Assembly (NCBI RefSeq): GCF_027571405.1
Contig: NZ_CP092968.1
Coordinates: 1,426,001 to 1,490,000, forward strand
Reading direction: 5' to 3'
DNA length: 64,000 nucleotides
Origin: Methylocystis parvus OBBP
GTDB taxonomy: Bacteria > Pseudomonadota > Alphaproteobacteria > Rhizobiales > Beijerinckiaceae
Shown here piece by piece: positions 34,892 through 44,396 of the stretch; positions within the stretch are counted from its first letter, which is position 1; each line of letters opens with the position of its first letter. The translations under genes and the position numbers were made by a program. The notes under the pieces were generated by a model that was not told the origin of the DNA, ran no database searches, and saw nothing but the letters and a program-made list of their open reading frames with translations.

Positions 34892-36301
34892 ATGACAACG
34901 GCCAAGGACGTAATCAAGCAGATCAAGGACAACGACGTTAAATACGTCGACTTCCGCTTTACCGATCCGCGCGGCAAGTGGCAGCACGTCACCTTCGACG
35001 TGTCGATCGTCGACGAGGAAGCCCTGACCGAAGGCATCGCGTTCGACGGCTCCTCGATCGCCGGCTGGAAGGCGATCAACGAGTCCGACATGACGCTGAT
35101 CCCGGATCTCGCGACCGTCACCATGGACCCGTTCTTCGCCGCGCCGACGATGGTCATCGTCTGCGACGTCGTCGAGCCCACCACCGGCCAGCCTTATCCC
35201 CGCGACCCGCGCTCGATCGCCAAGAAGGCGATGGCCCACATCAAGACGCTCGGCCTCGGCGACGTCGCCTATTTCGGTCCGGAAGCCGAATTCTTCGTCT
35301 TCGACGACGTCCGCTTCTCCGCCGACCCTTACAATACGGGCTTCCAGCTCGACTCTTCCGAACTGCCGTCGAACTCCGACACCGCCTATGAAGGCGGCAA
35401 TCTCGGCCACCGCGTCCGCACCAAGGGCGGCTACTTCCCGGTTCCGCCGGTCGACTCCGCCCAGGACATGCGCTCCGAGATGCTCGCCGCCATGGCGGCC
35501 ATGGGCGTCGCGGTTGAGAAGCACCACCATGAGGTGGCGTCCGCCCAGCACGAACTCGGCCTCAAGTTCGACACGCTCGTTCGCGTCGCCGACCATCTTC
35601 AGGTCTATAAATACGCGATCCATCAGGTCGCGCATTCCTACGGCAAGACGGCGACCTTCATGCCGAAGCCGGTCTTCGGCGACAACGGCTCGGGCATGCA
35701 CGTCCACCAGTCCATCTGGAACGAAGGCAAGCCCGTCTTCGCCGGCGACAAATATGCCGGCCTGTCGCAGGAATGCCTGTGGTATATTGGCGGCATCATC
35801 AAGCACGCCAAGTCGCTGAACGCCTTCACCAACCCGTCGACCAACTCCTACAAGCGTCTGGTCCCGGGCTATGAGGCGCCGGTTCTGCTCGCCTATTCGT
35901 CGCGCAACCGCTCGGCCTCCTGCCGCATCCCCTTCGTCAACAGCCCGAAGGCGAAGCGTGTCGAGGTTCGCTTCCCCGATCCGACGGCGAATCCCTATCT
36001 CGCCTTCGCGGCCATGCTGATGGCCGGCCTCGACGGCATCAAGAACAAGATCGATCCGGGCGCGCCGGCCGACAAGGATCTTTACGATCTGCCGCCGGAA
36101 GAGCTGAAGGCGATCCCGACGGTTTGCGGCTCGCTGCGCGAAGCCCTCGACTCGCTGAAGGCCGACCACGCCTATCTGCTCGATGGCGGCGTGTTCACCG
36201 AAGACTTCATCCAGGCCTGGATCGACCTGAAATACACCGAGCTGATGCGTTACGAAATGACGCCTCATCCGGTCGAATTCGACCTCTATTACTCCTACTA
36301 A
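34892..36301 (+). CDS. glnA: glutamine synthetase, type I
   Basis: 469 residues. Condenses glutamate and ammonia. [28 protein letters not shown], metal/ATP region [15 protein letters not shown] and [12 protein letters not shown], and the adenylylation site LYDLPPEE are present, so activity is probably controlled by GlnE. The ATG at 34892 gives the family length and has GGAAGAGG/AAGGA upstream; the in-frame extension to 34808 would add 28 residues. Confidence 0.96.
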   Translation: MTTAKDVIKQIKDNDVKYVDFRFTDPRGKWQHVTFDVSIVDEEALTEGIAFDGSSIAGWKAINESDMTLIPDLATVTMDPFFAAPTMVIVCDVVEPTTGQPYPRDPRSIAKKAMAHIKTLGLGDVAYFGPEAEFFVFDDVRFSADPYNTGFQLDSSELPSNSDTAYEGGNLGHRVRTKGGYFPVPPVDSAQDMRSEMLAAMAAMGVAVEKHHHEVASAQHELGLKFDTLVRVADHLQVYKYAIHQVAHSYGKTATFMPKPVFGDNGSGMHVHQSIWNEGKPVFAGDKYAGLSQECLWYIGGIIKHAKSLNAFTNPSTNSYKRLVPGYEAPVLLAYSSRNRSASCRIPFVNSPKAKRVEVRFPDPTANPYLAFAAMLMAGLDGIKNKIDPGAPADKDLYDLPPEELKAIPTVCGSLREALDSLKADHAYLLDGGVFTEDFIQAWIDLKYTELMRYEMTPHPVEFDLYYSY

Positions 36302-36333
36302 GGAACGCGAACGCGCGGAGCCGCCGCGCGACG

Positions 36334-36385
36334 CGATAAAAAATCTGGCCCGGGAGTTTTCGCTCCCGGGCCTTATTTTTTATCG
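36334..36385. terminator. strong bidirectional terminator after glnA
   Basis: CGATAAAAAAT, then a GGCCCGGGAG/CTCCCGGGCC stem, then ATTTTTTATCG: the A/T flanks are themselves complementary, so the hairpin works for glnA and for the converging sulfatase gene. Confidence 0.93.
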
Positions 36386-36414
36386 GCGTCTGATTGCGCG
36401 CGACGCCGCGCTGA

Positions 36415-38766
36415 TCAGTGGGCGCGAAGCGCGGTTCCCAGGGGCGCGCCCGACGGCGGCGCAGCCGGAGCCGGATGCGAGGCCGCCGCGCCGCCCCCTG
36501 ACGCTCCGCCCGAACCAGCGGCGCCGGCGCCGCTATTGGCGAAGATTCCCGGGACTGCGCTGGTCGAACCGATACCGGCGCGCGCGCCGCAAACCGTTCC
36601 AAGATTTGCCTGGATGATGGATAAATCGGCCGAATTGGTCAGCCCGTCCCGATTGACGTCGTACCAGCTCGACGCGCCGCCCGAGAGGCTCGCCATCCAA
36701 TTATAGTCGGAGACGTCCTGCTGGTTCACGACGCCGTCGCCATTGCCGTCGCCGGGACAGGCGGGCTGCGAGGCGAGGATCGCGTCGAGCTCCTTCGACA
36801 AAGCGTCGTAGTTCTGCTGCTGCAACGCGTTATAGGGCGTCGGGATCAGCCGCTCTTCCTTGTCGATCAGCGGAACAGGCACGGACTCGTCAACGAAATA
36901 AAGCTCGTCCGAGGTCGTTTCGACGCAGCTATTGGTCGCCGTGCTGTAATTCTTCATGTTGTTGCGCACGAGCTTGTAGCCCAGCGCATTGCGGAGCGCG
37001 ACGCCGATCTCCGGATTGACCTTGGTCGGCTCATACCCATTGTCGTTGAGCCAGACCTGCACCTGACAGCAATAGGTGAAGCCTTCGGTCGGGATCGGCG
37101 TTCCGCCCGACGTCGGATAGGTCCCCGTCGCGCCCTGCCCGAACCAGACGCCGCCATTGTCTTCGCAGACGCTCTTCGTCACGGGAATCTGCGAGCAGCT
37201 ATTGGCGAACTGGCACGGGCCGTTGACGCCGCCATTGGCCTGAATGTTCGGTCCGACCTGCGTGAAGTTCGATTGGCGGATCTCTGGCTGGCCCGGATTG
37301 CGCAGATAAGCCAGCATCGGCCGGGAGTCGAGCTTGCGCGTGACGATGGAATGGACGTTCAGTCCCGCCATTTCGCCGAAGAGTTCGTAAAGATCAGCGA
37401 TATTCACCATCGACGTCACGGAGCGCCCTGGCTGATTGACCAGCGGGCCCGCAATGGCGAGGGGCGTCCATACGCCCGTTTGGTAGGGCGTGCCCTTCGC
37501 GCGGGTGGCGTCGAAGGGCAACCGCACCGTGGAGCCGAGCGAGCCATTATCGTTGACATAGATGACCATCGTATTGGCGGCCTCGAGCTGGAAATGCAGC
37601 TTTCCCATCGCATTCCGCGCCGCCAGCCCCGTCTCCGTCAGAAGCCGCCCGACATCCGCATCCATCGCCTCGATCATCTGGTTGGAGAGAATGAAACCTG
37701 TCGTCGGATTGCTGGGGTCGAGACCGTTGGTGTCGAGCGCATTCGCCGGCAGGCGCGATAAAGGCGGCGCCTGCAGCGGCGTGTGGACGGTGGCGACCGC
37801 GAGCGTCGCCATCCATGGACGTCCGCCGCCCTGTTGCTGACGGATCCAGGCGATCGCGTCATTGGTCGCCTGAATGTTTCGATAGGTGCGCGCGCGTTGA
37901 TCGGTCGGCGGCGGCTGCTCGATGGTTGCGCCGCGATTGATGACGAGCGGCGAGACGTAATGCGCGCTCAACGTGCCGAACAGCAGATTGGCCGGCGTCG
38001 ATCCCTGGCAGCTGACGCCGGGAACGAAGATGCCGCCATCGTCGCGGCAGGCGCGGCCCGGGGGATTTTTATCGCCATAGGAGGCGCTCATCGCGCGGCA
38101 TGTCAGATTGGGGGCGTAGCAGGCCCCGAAATCGGCCCCGCCATTCCTGGAGCCCGGCACATAGCCCCAGACATATTGACCCTGCGCGCCGACCCCGCCG
38201 GCCGTCGTGTCGATGGAGGACGGATCGCCGGTCTCATCCAGCCAGCCGGAGAAATAATCCCAACCGAGCGACGCCGGCATTGCGAGCTTGAAGGGGTCGT
38301 TGCCTTGAAGGCCGACATGGAATTTTCCAAAGAGCGCGTTTGTGTAACCCGCGCGCTTCATCAGCTTGGGCAGCGTCTCCTCCCAGGGCGAAATCATGGA
38401 GTTGGCGAGGTCGGAGGGACCCAGGGCCGCGTAGAGATTCGTCCGCAACGGATAGCGGCCCGTATAGAGGACGCCGCGGCTCGTGGAGCAGGCGGGCATC
38501 GCCCACATATCTCTGAAACGCACGCCCGCATTGGCGATCGCGTCGATATTCGGCGTCGGCGGGGCTGTGACGCCGCCATAGCCCATGGTGCGAATCTGAT
38601 CGATGCCGACATCGTCGGTCAAAATCATCAATATGTTCGGCAGGCGTGACGACGATGGAGGATATTGCCCGATGCTTTGCGCCGAAGCCCCTCCGGCGAG
38701 ACTCGCCATCGCGGCGGCGAAGACGGCGATGGGACGACTGAAAAGAAGGCTGTCTGAAAAGCGCAT
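36415..38766 (-). CDS. exported sulfatase-like protein with dockerin-type calcium repeats
   Basis: 783 residues. Signal peptide (to GGASA), then an alkaline-phosphatase-superfamily domain starting NILMILTDDVGIDQIR with the metal-binding Asp pair D51-D52 and TPNIDAIA. The modifiable Cys motif is CSTSRGVLYTGR (C93): the Pro of CxPxR is Thr, which is atypical for formylglycine formation. A Cys-rich insert (about 495-560) follows, and at about 670-722 two EF-like loops, DGNGDGVVNQQDV and DVNRDGLTNSADL, form a type I dockerin-like module. The tail is Gly/Ala/Ser/Pro-rich. Substrate unknown; secretion beyond the periplasm is possible. Confidence 0.85.
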   Translation of the reverse strand: MRFSDSLLFSRPIAVFAAAMASLAGGASAQSIGQYPPSSSRLPNILMILTDDVGIDQIRTMGYGGVTAPPTPNIDAIANAGVRFRDMWAMPACSTSRGVLYTGRYPLRTNLYAALGPSDLANSMISPWEETLPKLMKRAGYTNALFGKFHVGLQGNDPFKLAMPASLGWDYFSGWLDETGDPSSIDTTAGGVGAQGQYVWGYVPGSRNGGADFGACYAPNLTCRAMSASYGDKNPPGRACRDDGGIFVPGVSCQGSTPANLLFGTLSAHYVSPLVINRGATIEQPPPTDQRARTYRNIQATNDAIAWIRQQQGGGRPWMATLAVATVHTPLQAPPLSRLPANALDTNGLDPSNPTTGFILSNQMIEAMDADVGRLLTETGLAARNAMGKLHFQLEAANTMVIYVNDNGSLGSTVRLPFDATRAKGTPYQTGVWTPLAIAGPLVNQPGRSVTSMVNIADLYELFGEMAGLNVHSIVTRKLDSRPMLAYLRNPGQPEIRQSNFTQVGPNIQANGGVNGPCQFANSCSQIPVTKSVCEDNGGVWFGQGATGTYPTSGGTPIPTEGFTYCCQVQVWLNDNGYEPTKVNPEIGVALRNALGYKLVRNNMKNYSTATNSCVETTSDELYFVDESVPVPLIDKEERLIPTPYNALQQQNYDALSKELDAILASQPACPGDGNGDGVVNQQDVSDYNWMASLSGGASSWYDVNRDGLTNSADLSIIQANLGTVCGARAGIGSTSAVPGIFANSGAGAAGSGGASGGGAAASHPAPAAPPSGAPLGTALRAH

Positions 38767-39017
38767 GGACCAAGGCTCCGAATCGACGGGCGACCGGGAG
38801 AAAATGTCCTTGAAAAAACAACTTCTGCCAAGAACTTAGCAAAGGCTCAAATATGGAAAGTCGCCTTTGCGGATAAGCGGGCGTTAAGAACGCGAGCGTG
38901 ATTTTAGCGCCTGTATCCCCGACCGGACGCGCATCAGCCCCACTTTCCTGCGCCGGCGACCGCTTTCTTTTATCGCGAGCGGCGCCTACATCAGGGCGGC
39001 GAGCGGAGAACGCGCCC

Positions 39018-39341
39018 ATGTCGAACAAGATCACCGTCACCGTGCCGCATAATCTTGGCGTCGAGACCGCCAGGAAGCGACTCGCCGAAAGGATCGAGGC
39101 GCTGCAGCGCGAATATGTCGATAAGGTCGCCCAATCAGAAGTGATCTGGTCGGGCGACGTCGCGACTGTGCGCGTCGCCGCCTTGGGCCAGACCGCGACC
39201 GCTCAGATGACGGTGCTTCCGGAATTGGTTCGCATCGAGGTGCAACTGCCCTGGCTTCTCGCCAAGCTCTCAGGCGCGCTTCAGGGCTTCATCTCCCACA
39301 ACGCCAATGACGTCCTGCGCATCGGCGCCAAGAAATCCTGA
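39018..39341 (+). CDS. polyhydroxyalkanoic acid system family protein
   Basis: 107 residues, MSNKITVTVPHNLGVETARKRL, matching PF09650. Often encoded away from phaC in Alphaproteobacteria; granule association is suggested by the family name, not shown. GGAGA precedes the ATG at 39018, which decides against the longer open frame from 38898. The 250 bases upstream hold only promoter-like sequence. Confidence 0.85.
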   Translation: MSNKITVTVPHNLGVETARKRLAERIEALQREYVDKVAQSEVIWSGDVATVRVAALGQTATAQMTVLPELVRIEVQLPWLLAKLSGALQGFISHNANDVLRIGAKKS

Positions 39342-39363
39342 CGCCGGCAGGGCGCAGGGCTTT

Positions 39364-39801
39364 CTACACGCACTCTTCGTCCTCGATCGTTTCGCACACC
39401 CCATCCGGCGCGACGAGCCGCAGATTGGGCGTTTTGCCGTTCGGCCCATCCGCGCTGCGAGTCTTGCCCACCGCGTAATGCGCGCGCGCCGCGCCGCGCC
39501 AGCGCTGAAACGCAATGGCGTCGCGCTGACGGCGCGTGGCGAAGGTCAAGCGGCGCTCGCAGCGCGTCGTTTCGCGCGTGAAGAGGGCCAAGACGATCAA
39601 CAGGTCGGTCGCGCGATCGAGCGCGCCGAGATCAAGAAAGCTGCGAAGGTCTCGCACGATGAGGTCCCGCGCGGAGTTTTCTCCCCGATGCGCGTTCATG
39701 CGATAGCTCGCGAGCAAGCTGCGATGCATGGGGGTCACGGCCGCGCTGAGGACAATTTCATTCGACGCCAGCGCGATCCCAAATTTGCCGAGTTCGGTCA
39801 T
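39364..39801 (-). CDS. hypothetical protein
   Basis: 145 residues from ATG 39801, preceded by GGGGGAG at proper spacing. Mixed charged sequence, no signal peptide or membrane helix beyond a short LLIVLALF segment; ends acidic (ETIEDEECV). It faces the PHA-system gene. No family recognised; coding is supported mainly by the ribosome site and GC-rich third positions. Confidence 0.6.
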   Translation of the reverse strand: MTELGKFGIALASNEIVLSAAVTPMHRSLLASYRMNAHRGENSARDLIVRDLRSFLDLGALDRATDLLIVLALFTRETTRCERRLTFATRRQRDAIAFQRWRGAARAHYAVGKTRSADGPNGKTPNLRLVAPDGVCETIEDEECV

Positions 39802-39975
39802 GCCTACTCCCCCGAAACGCATTGAACGCTACGCCGCGGCGACGCCGCGAAACTGGCGGAAAACCTAGACTCTGCGGGCGTTTCGCTCAATTGAGGGAAT
39901 CTACCTAATCGTTCGTTTGAAAAGAGTTCTGGCGCGAGTTCTCCATGGATTGACGCCACGCGATTCAAACGCCGT

Positions 39976-40584
39976 TCAAGGCGTCGCTTCGGTTTCGATA
40001 TCGTGCCAGATCTTGACGAGATCGGGCAGCGTGCGCGCGCCCAGCTTGTTCATCGCATTGGAGCGATGCGTTTCAACCGTGCGCAGCTTGATGCCAAGCT
40101 GCGACGCGACTTCGCGGTTGCCCCTGCCGCCCAGCACGGCGCCCACGACGTCGCGCTCACGCGCGCTCAACGTGTGATAACGGGCGATCAAATCCCTCTT
40201 GCGCCGGGCTCTTTCGCTGCGCGGGCGACTCGCCTCGATCGCCGCGCGCACGGCGCCGAGAAGGCGCGACGCGTCGATCGGCTTTTCGAGAAAGTCGGCG
40301 GCTCCCGCCTTCATCGCATGGACGGCGAGCGAAACCGCGGCGCGGGGCGAGAGAACGACAACCGGCGGCGCTTCGACGTCGCCGTCCCTGAGCTGGAACA
40401 GCGACCGGGTTACGTCGCAGGGATTGTCGAGGTCGAGAACAAGACAGTCCGCCGCTTCCCTCCTGTTTTGCAGGAAAGCTGAAATCTCTGAGAAAACGTC
40501 TACAACGACGCCTTCTCGCGAGAGGAGCTTGGCCAGCTCGTTACGCTCCCGCGAATTTTCGGCAATGACTGAAACAGTCGGCAT
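39976..40584 (-). CDS. FixJ/NarL-like response regulator
   Basis: 202 residues. The receiver has the phospho-acceptor D51 (CLVLDLDNP) and a conserved Lys in EKPID, but the acidic pair is E9-N10. The C-terminal LuxR-type DNA-binding domain is LSARERDVVGAVLGGRGNREVASQLGIKLRTVETHRSNAMNKLG. No histidine kinase gene is adjacent, so it is an orphan regulator whose targets are unknown. A FixK-controlled cbb3 locus lies 13 kb away but a link is not shown. Confidence 0.88.
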   Translation of the reverse strand: MPTVSVIAENSRERNELAKLLSREGVVVDVFSEISAFLQNRREAADCLVLDLDNPCDVTRSLFQLRDGDVEAPPVVVLSPRAAVSLAVHAMKAGAADFLEKPIDASRLLGAVRAAIEASRPRSERARRKRDLIARYHTLSARERDVVGAVLGGRGNREVASQLGIKLRTVETHRSNAMNKLGARTLPDLVKIWHDIETEATP

Positions 40585-40751
40585 GACCCATCCTGAAATG
40601 CCGCCGCTTTAAGCTTACGCTTTAGCATATACGCCCGCTTGAGTTGAAGAATAATTTTGGTGACGGGAGTCAAATTGTTCCAGCGGGCGGGAGCCGTTCC
40701 GCGCGAAACGGCGCGCCGGCAAGAAATCGCATCCTGTTCTGGAGAGCGTCG

Positions 40752-41675
40752 CTAAGCGGATTTGTCCCGGCGGCCGAAATCCGGCGCGGCCGTATCCTGC
40801 CCCTGCTCAACGATTGAGCGCCTGATGGCGCGCGTGCGGGCGAAGAAGTCGAAAAGCCCTTGCCCGTCGCCGCGGCGGATCATGCGCTGCAGCGCGCTCA
40901 GATCCTCGTTGAAGCGGCCGAGCATTTCGAGCACCGCCTCACGATTATTGAGGAAAATGTCGCGCCACATTGTGGGGTCGGAGGCGGCGATGCGCGTGAA
41001 GTCGCGAAACCCCGAGGCCGAGAATTTGATGACTTCGGATCGGGTCTGCTCGCCGAAATCCTCGGCCGTGCCGACGATGTTATAGGCGATGAGATGCGGC
41101 AGATGACTTGTGAGCGCCAGCACCTTGTCATGGTGATCGGCGCTCATCGCTTCGACCTTCGCGCCAATGCGCGTCCAGAACGCGCCGAGCGTCTCGACCG
41201 CCGCCGCATCCGCGTCTTCGGGTGGCGTCAAGAGACACCAACGGTTTTGAAAAAGCGTCGCAAAGCCGGCGTCGGGGCCGGAAAATTCCGTGCCCGCGAT
41301 GGGATGCGCGGGGATGAAATGCACGCCCTCCGGCACATGCGGCGCAACCTGCGCGACGACGGCGCTCTTCACCGAGCCGACATCTGAGAGAATTGCGCCC
41401 GTCTCGAGAAATGGCGCGATCGATTGCGCGACGGTTTCGCAGACGCCGACAGGCGTGCAGATGATGACGAGATCGGCGCCCGCCAACGCCTTTGCGGGAT
41501 CGCCGCTCGCTTCGTCCGCAATGCCGATTTCGCGCACCCGCGCCATCACCGCGTCGGAGGCGTCGAGGATCGCAATCTCGCGCGCGGCGCCATATTCCCG
41601 CGCGGCGCGGGCGATGGACGAGCCGATGAGGCCCGCGCCGACCAGCGCGACCCGTTGGACGATCGGTTCAGCCAT
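40752..41675 (-). CDS. tyrA: prephenate/arogenate dehydrogenase
   Basis: 307 residues. NAD(P)-dependent step to tyrosine. Rossmann motif [16 protein letters not shown], then [20 protein letters not shown], and the catalytic-region [11 protein letters not shown] with its His. Starts at ATG 41675, overlapping the end of the aminotransferase gene by 8 bases; longer upstream frame is antisense to it. Third gene of the aromatic operon. Confidence 0.95.
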   Translation of the reverse strand: MAEPIVQRVALVGAGLIGSSIARAAREYGAAREIAILDASDAVMARVREIGIADEASGDPAKALAGADLVIICTPVGVCETVAQSIAPFLETGAILSDVGSVKSAVVAQVAPHVPEGVHFIPAHPIAGTEFSGPDAGFATLFQNRWCLLTPPEDADAAAVETLGAFWTRIGAKVEAMSADHHDKVLALTSHLPHLIAYNIVGTAEDFGEQTRSEVIKFSASGFRDFTRIAASDPTMWRDIFLNNREAVLEMLGRFNEDLSALQRMIRRGDGQGLFDFFARTRAIRRSIVEQGQDTAAPDFGRRDKSA

Positions 41676-42780
41676 TCGCGACGGCTTTCGCTTCCTGCAT
41701 GAATTCCGCGAGCGCCGCGACGACGGCTTCGTTCGCCTCTTGAGGACCGATCGTGAGGCGCAGGAACTCGCCCATGCCATAGGCGCCGACGGCGCGCAGC
41801 ACGAGGCCGCGCGCGGTGAGGAAACGGTCTGCGTCCGCCGCCGTGCGGCCGGGCGTCGTCGGGAAACGAATCGCGATGAAATTCGCGACGCTCGGCAGCA
41901 CGTCCAGCCCCAAGGCCGATATCTCGCGCGCCAGCCAAGGCAGCCATTTCGAATTATGCGCGATCGCCGCTTGAACATGCGCTGCGTCGTCGATCGCGGC
42001 GATTCCGGCGGCGGAGGCCGCGCTCGACACGTTGAAGGGCGAGCGGATGCGATTCAGCGCGTCGATGACATGCGCGGGCCCATATCCCCAACCGAGACGC
42101 AGCCCCGCAAGCCCGTAGATCTTCGAGAAGGTGCGCGTCATCACCACATTGTCGTGCGCATCGACAAGCGCGACGCCAGCTTCATAATCCGCATTGGTCA
42201 CATATTCCGCATAGGCGGCGTCGAGCACGAGCAGAGTCTGCGGCGGCAGGCTCCCGGCGAGCCGCGCGACTTCGGCGGCTGGCAGATAGCTGCCCGTTGG
42301 GTTGTTCGGATTGGCGAGGAAAACGATCTTCGTCTTCTCCGTAACGCAGGCCAGCAGCGCGTCGACGCTCGCAATGTAATTCGTCTCGGGCGCGACGACC
42401 GGAACGCCGCCGGCGGCGAGCGTCACGATCTTATATTCGAGGAAGCCGTATTGGCTGTAGATCGCTTCGTCGCCCGGGCCGATATAGGCGAGCGCGAGCA
42501 ACTCCAGAATATTGTCGGACCCCGCGCCCATGATGATCCGCGCCGGATCGAGCCCGTGGCGCGCGCCGATCGCCTCGCGCAGTTTGCGCGAGGAGCCCTC
42601 GGGATAGATGGCGATTTCATGCGCCATGTCGCGCAGCGCCTCAATGGCGGCGGGCGACGGGCCGAGCGGCGTCTCATTGGCCGAAAGCTTGTAAACGCGG
42701 CCGGAGCCGGGCGCGGCGCTCTTACCGGGAACATAGGCGTCGATCGCCAGCAAGCCGGGGCGGGGAACGGGACGCATCAT
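41668..42780 (-). CDS. hisC: histidinol-phosphate/aromatic aminotransferase
   Basis: 370 residues, fold-type I PLP enzyme. [15 protein letters not shown] is the HisC N-terminal signature; the PLP Lys is in [18 protein letters not shown]. Position between the chorismate mutase and tyrA genes suggests it acts in phenylalanine/tyrosine transamination, with or instead of histidine synthesis; sequence alone cannot decide. Confidence 0.92.
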   Translation of the reverse strand: MMRPVPRPGLLAIDAYVPGKSAAPGSGRVYKLSANETPLGPSPAAIEALRDMAHEIAIYPEGSSRKLREAIGARHGLDPARIIMGAGSDNILELLALAYIGPGDEAIYSQYGFLEYKIVTLAAGGVPVVAPETNYIASVDALLACVTEKTKIVFLANPNNPTGSYLPAAEVARLAGSLPPQTLLVLDAAYAEYVTNADYEAGVALVDAHDNVVMTRTFSKIYGLAGLRLGWGYGPAHVIDALNRIRSPFNVSSAASAAGIAAIDDAAHVQAAIAHNSKWLPWLAREISALGLDVLPSVANFIAIRFPTTPGRTAADADRFLTARGLVLRAVGAYGMGEFLRLTIGPQEANEAVVAALAEFMQEAKAVANG

Positions 42781-42786
42781 TCTATC

Positions 42787-43662
42787 TTAGCTCCTCGGCG
42801 CAAAGACGCCGCTGCGCGCTTCGGTGAGTTGGTAGCGTTCGGCATGGCTGCCGATCGGCTCCACCCTGGCGTCCGTGACGCCCGCCGCCGTCAGCTCCTG
42901 CGCGAAACGCGCGGCCTCCGTGCGGCCGGGCGCGGCGACCATCAGGGACAGACCGCCCGCATGGGGCGCGCTGGCGAGGATTTCGCCCTCCAGCCCCGAG
43001 ACGACGGCGGGAATCGAATGCGACCATCGCGGCAGGTTGATCGCATAGAGCATGATGTCGCGCGAGGCCGCGTCGGCCGCGGGGCGCGCGACGATGAAGA
43101 CCGGCAGTCCCGCCGGATGATCCGGCCGCTCGACGAAGGGCAGCCGCGCGATGATCTTGGGCGCGCTTTCGCCGATGAGACGCACCCACCATGCGCCGTC
43201 GGCGAGCGCCCCCGTCGCGCGCAACATGCCGAGATCGCCGCGAGACCCCGCGACCGCGTCGATCACCGCGCCGGCGCCGTGATGCGGAACGTAAGGCACG
43301 GTGAAGCCGAAATGAAACCGCGCGCTGTCGCGCATCTGCGCGTCGCCGCCGGAATCGTCGGCATGGACCGAGTAATTCGCCTGCACATAGGTGAAGGTCG
43401 AGACGATGACGCGCCAGACGCCCTCGACGGCGTCGACGGGCAGCAGGCCGCTATGGCGTTCGACCAGCGCGCGCATCATCTGCGCCTCGCGGTCCGGCCG
43501 GAAGGCGCAACCGCCGCCCTGCGCCCGCTTGACCGCGATCAGCCGGTCGATGATCTCGCCGCGCTGCATCAGCAGACGGTGCATGTCGAGATCGATGCGG
43601 TCGATCTCGCCGCGCAATTCGGCGAGATCGACGGCGAGGGTTGGCTGGGGCGTATCGCGCAT
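42787..43662 (-). CDS. chorismate mutase (AroQ type) with C-terminal extension
   Basis: 291 residues from ATG 43662 (AGAGAGG upstream). Residues ~12-100 form an AroQ chorismate mutase domain: LRGEIDRIDLDMHRLLMQRGEIIDRLIAVKRA and FRPDREAQMMRALVERH, with the Arg/Lys of the active site. The remaining ~190 residues resemble the substrate-binding end of P-proteins but lack clear prephenate-dehydratase motifs, so its function is open. First gene of the CM-aminotransferase-tyrA operon. Confidence 0.88.
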   Translation of the reverse strand: MRDTPQPTLAVDLAELRGEIDRIDLDMHRLLMQRGEIIDRLIAVKRAQGGGCAFRPDREAQMMRALVERHSGLLPVDAVEGVWRVIVSTFTYVQANYSVHADDSGGDAQMRDSARFHFGFTVPYVPHHGAGAVIDAVAGSRGDLGMLRATGALADGAWWVRLIGESAPKIIARLPFVERPDHPAGLPVFIVARPAADAASRDIMLYAINLPRWSHSIPAVVSGLEGEILASAPHAGGLSLMVAAPGRTEAARFAQELTAAGVTDARVEPIGSHAERYQLTEARSGVFAPRS

Positions 43663-43949
43663 GGCGCCTCTCTTAGGGCAGCAAAGCGCGAGAGTGAAGG
43701 GGGCGTTTGGGGCCCGGATGCGCGCGCCGCCGCCTCTCCGGCGGTCGGGTAGCGGTTCTCGACTTCCCGGAAAACGGGAAAGGCCTGATTTCCCTGGCGC
43801 TCGCGGCGACTTCATCACCCCCTTTGTCTACGCGGCCGCCTTGGTCGGCTGGGCCCCATGGGCTTTCTCCTGCGCGGGCGTGACAAGGTCGCTTCCGTCC
43901 CCTGGCGGCGGCGAGATAAATTGCGCGGCATTGATCAAGGGGAAACGAC

Positions 43950-44396
43950 ATGCGCCTGCTTCACGCCGCCACCGCCTCGCTCTTGCTTTTCGCCGCGACC
44001 GCCGCCCGCTCGGACGGCGTCGACCTCAAGGGCTTTCACGCCAAGGTGAAAGCCGAACTCGCGGAGCTCGGCCATCTCTCGGAGCTCAACGGCAAATACC
44101 GCATCCGCGTCACGGAGGTGACCATGGACCCGGGCGGCTACATGCATGCGCATCACCATCTCGGCCCCGGCCTGCGCTGCATGCAGTCGGGCGAGATGAA
44201 ATATGAGATCGAGGGAAAGACGACGATCTACAAAGCCGGCGATTGCTTCACCGAGACAGGCGCCGTGACCCATGAATCGAGCGTCGTCGGCTCCGCGCCC
44301 GTCGTGCTGCTGAATTTCGAACTGCTCCCGGCGACGCTGCCGGAAGGCAAGGGCTCGATCACGCCCGTGCCGGAGGACCACCACCACGACAAATGA
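43950..44396 (+). CDS. periplasmic cupin-domain protein
   Basis: 148 residues with a signal peptide (LLHAATASLLLFAATAARS). Cupin motif 1 is DPGGYMHAHHHLGPGLRCMQSGEM, with several His as metal ligands, and motif 2 GAVTHES. The tail ends EDHHHDK. AAGGGG precedes the ATG. Its stop directly abuts the stop of the CcoA-like gene. Periplasmic metal binding is likely; copper would suit the context but is unproven. Confidence 0.85.
   Translation: MRLLHAATASLLLFAATAARSDGVDLKGFHAKVKAELAELGHLSELNGKYRIRVTEVTMDPGGYMHAHHHLGPGLRCMQSGEMKYEIEGKTTIYKAGDCFTETGAVTHESSVVGSAPVVLLNFELLPATLPEGKGSITPVPEDHHHDK

Noticed and set aside
41290..43752. 820-codon open frame antisense to the aromatic amino acid genes
   Set aside because: Spans three certain minus-strand genes; translation is Arg-rich and unlike any protein.
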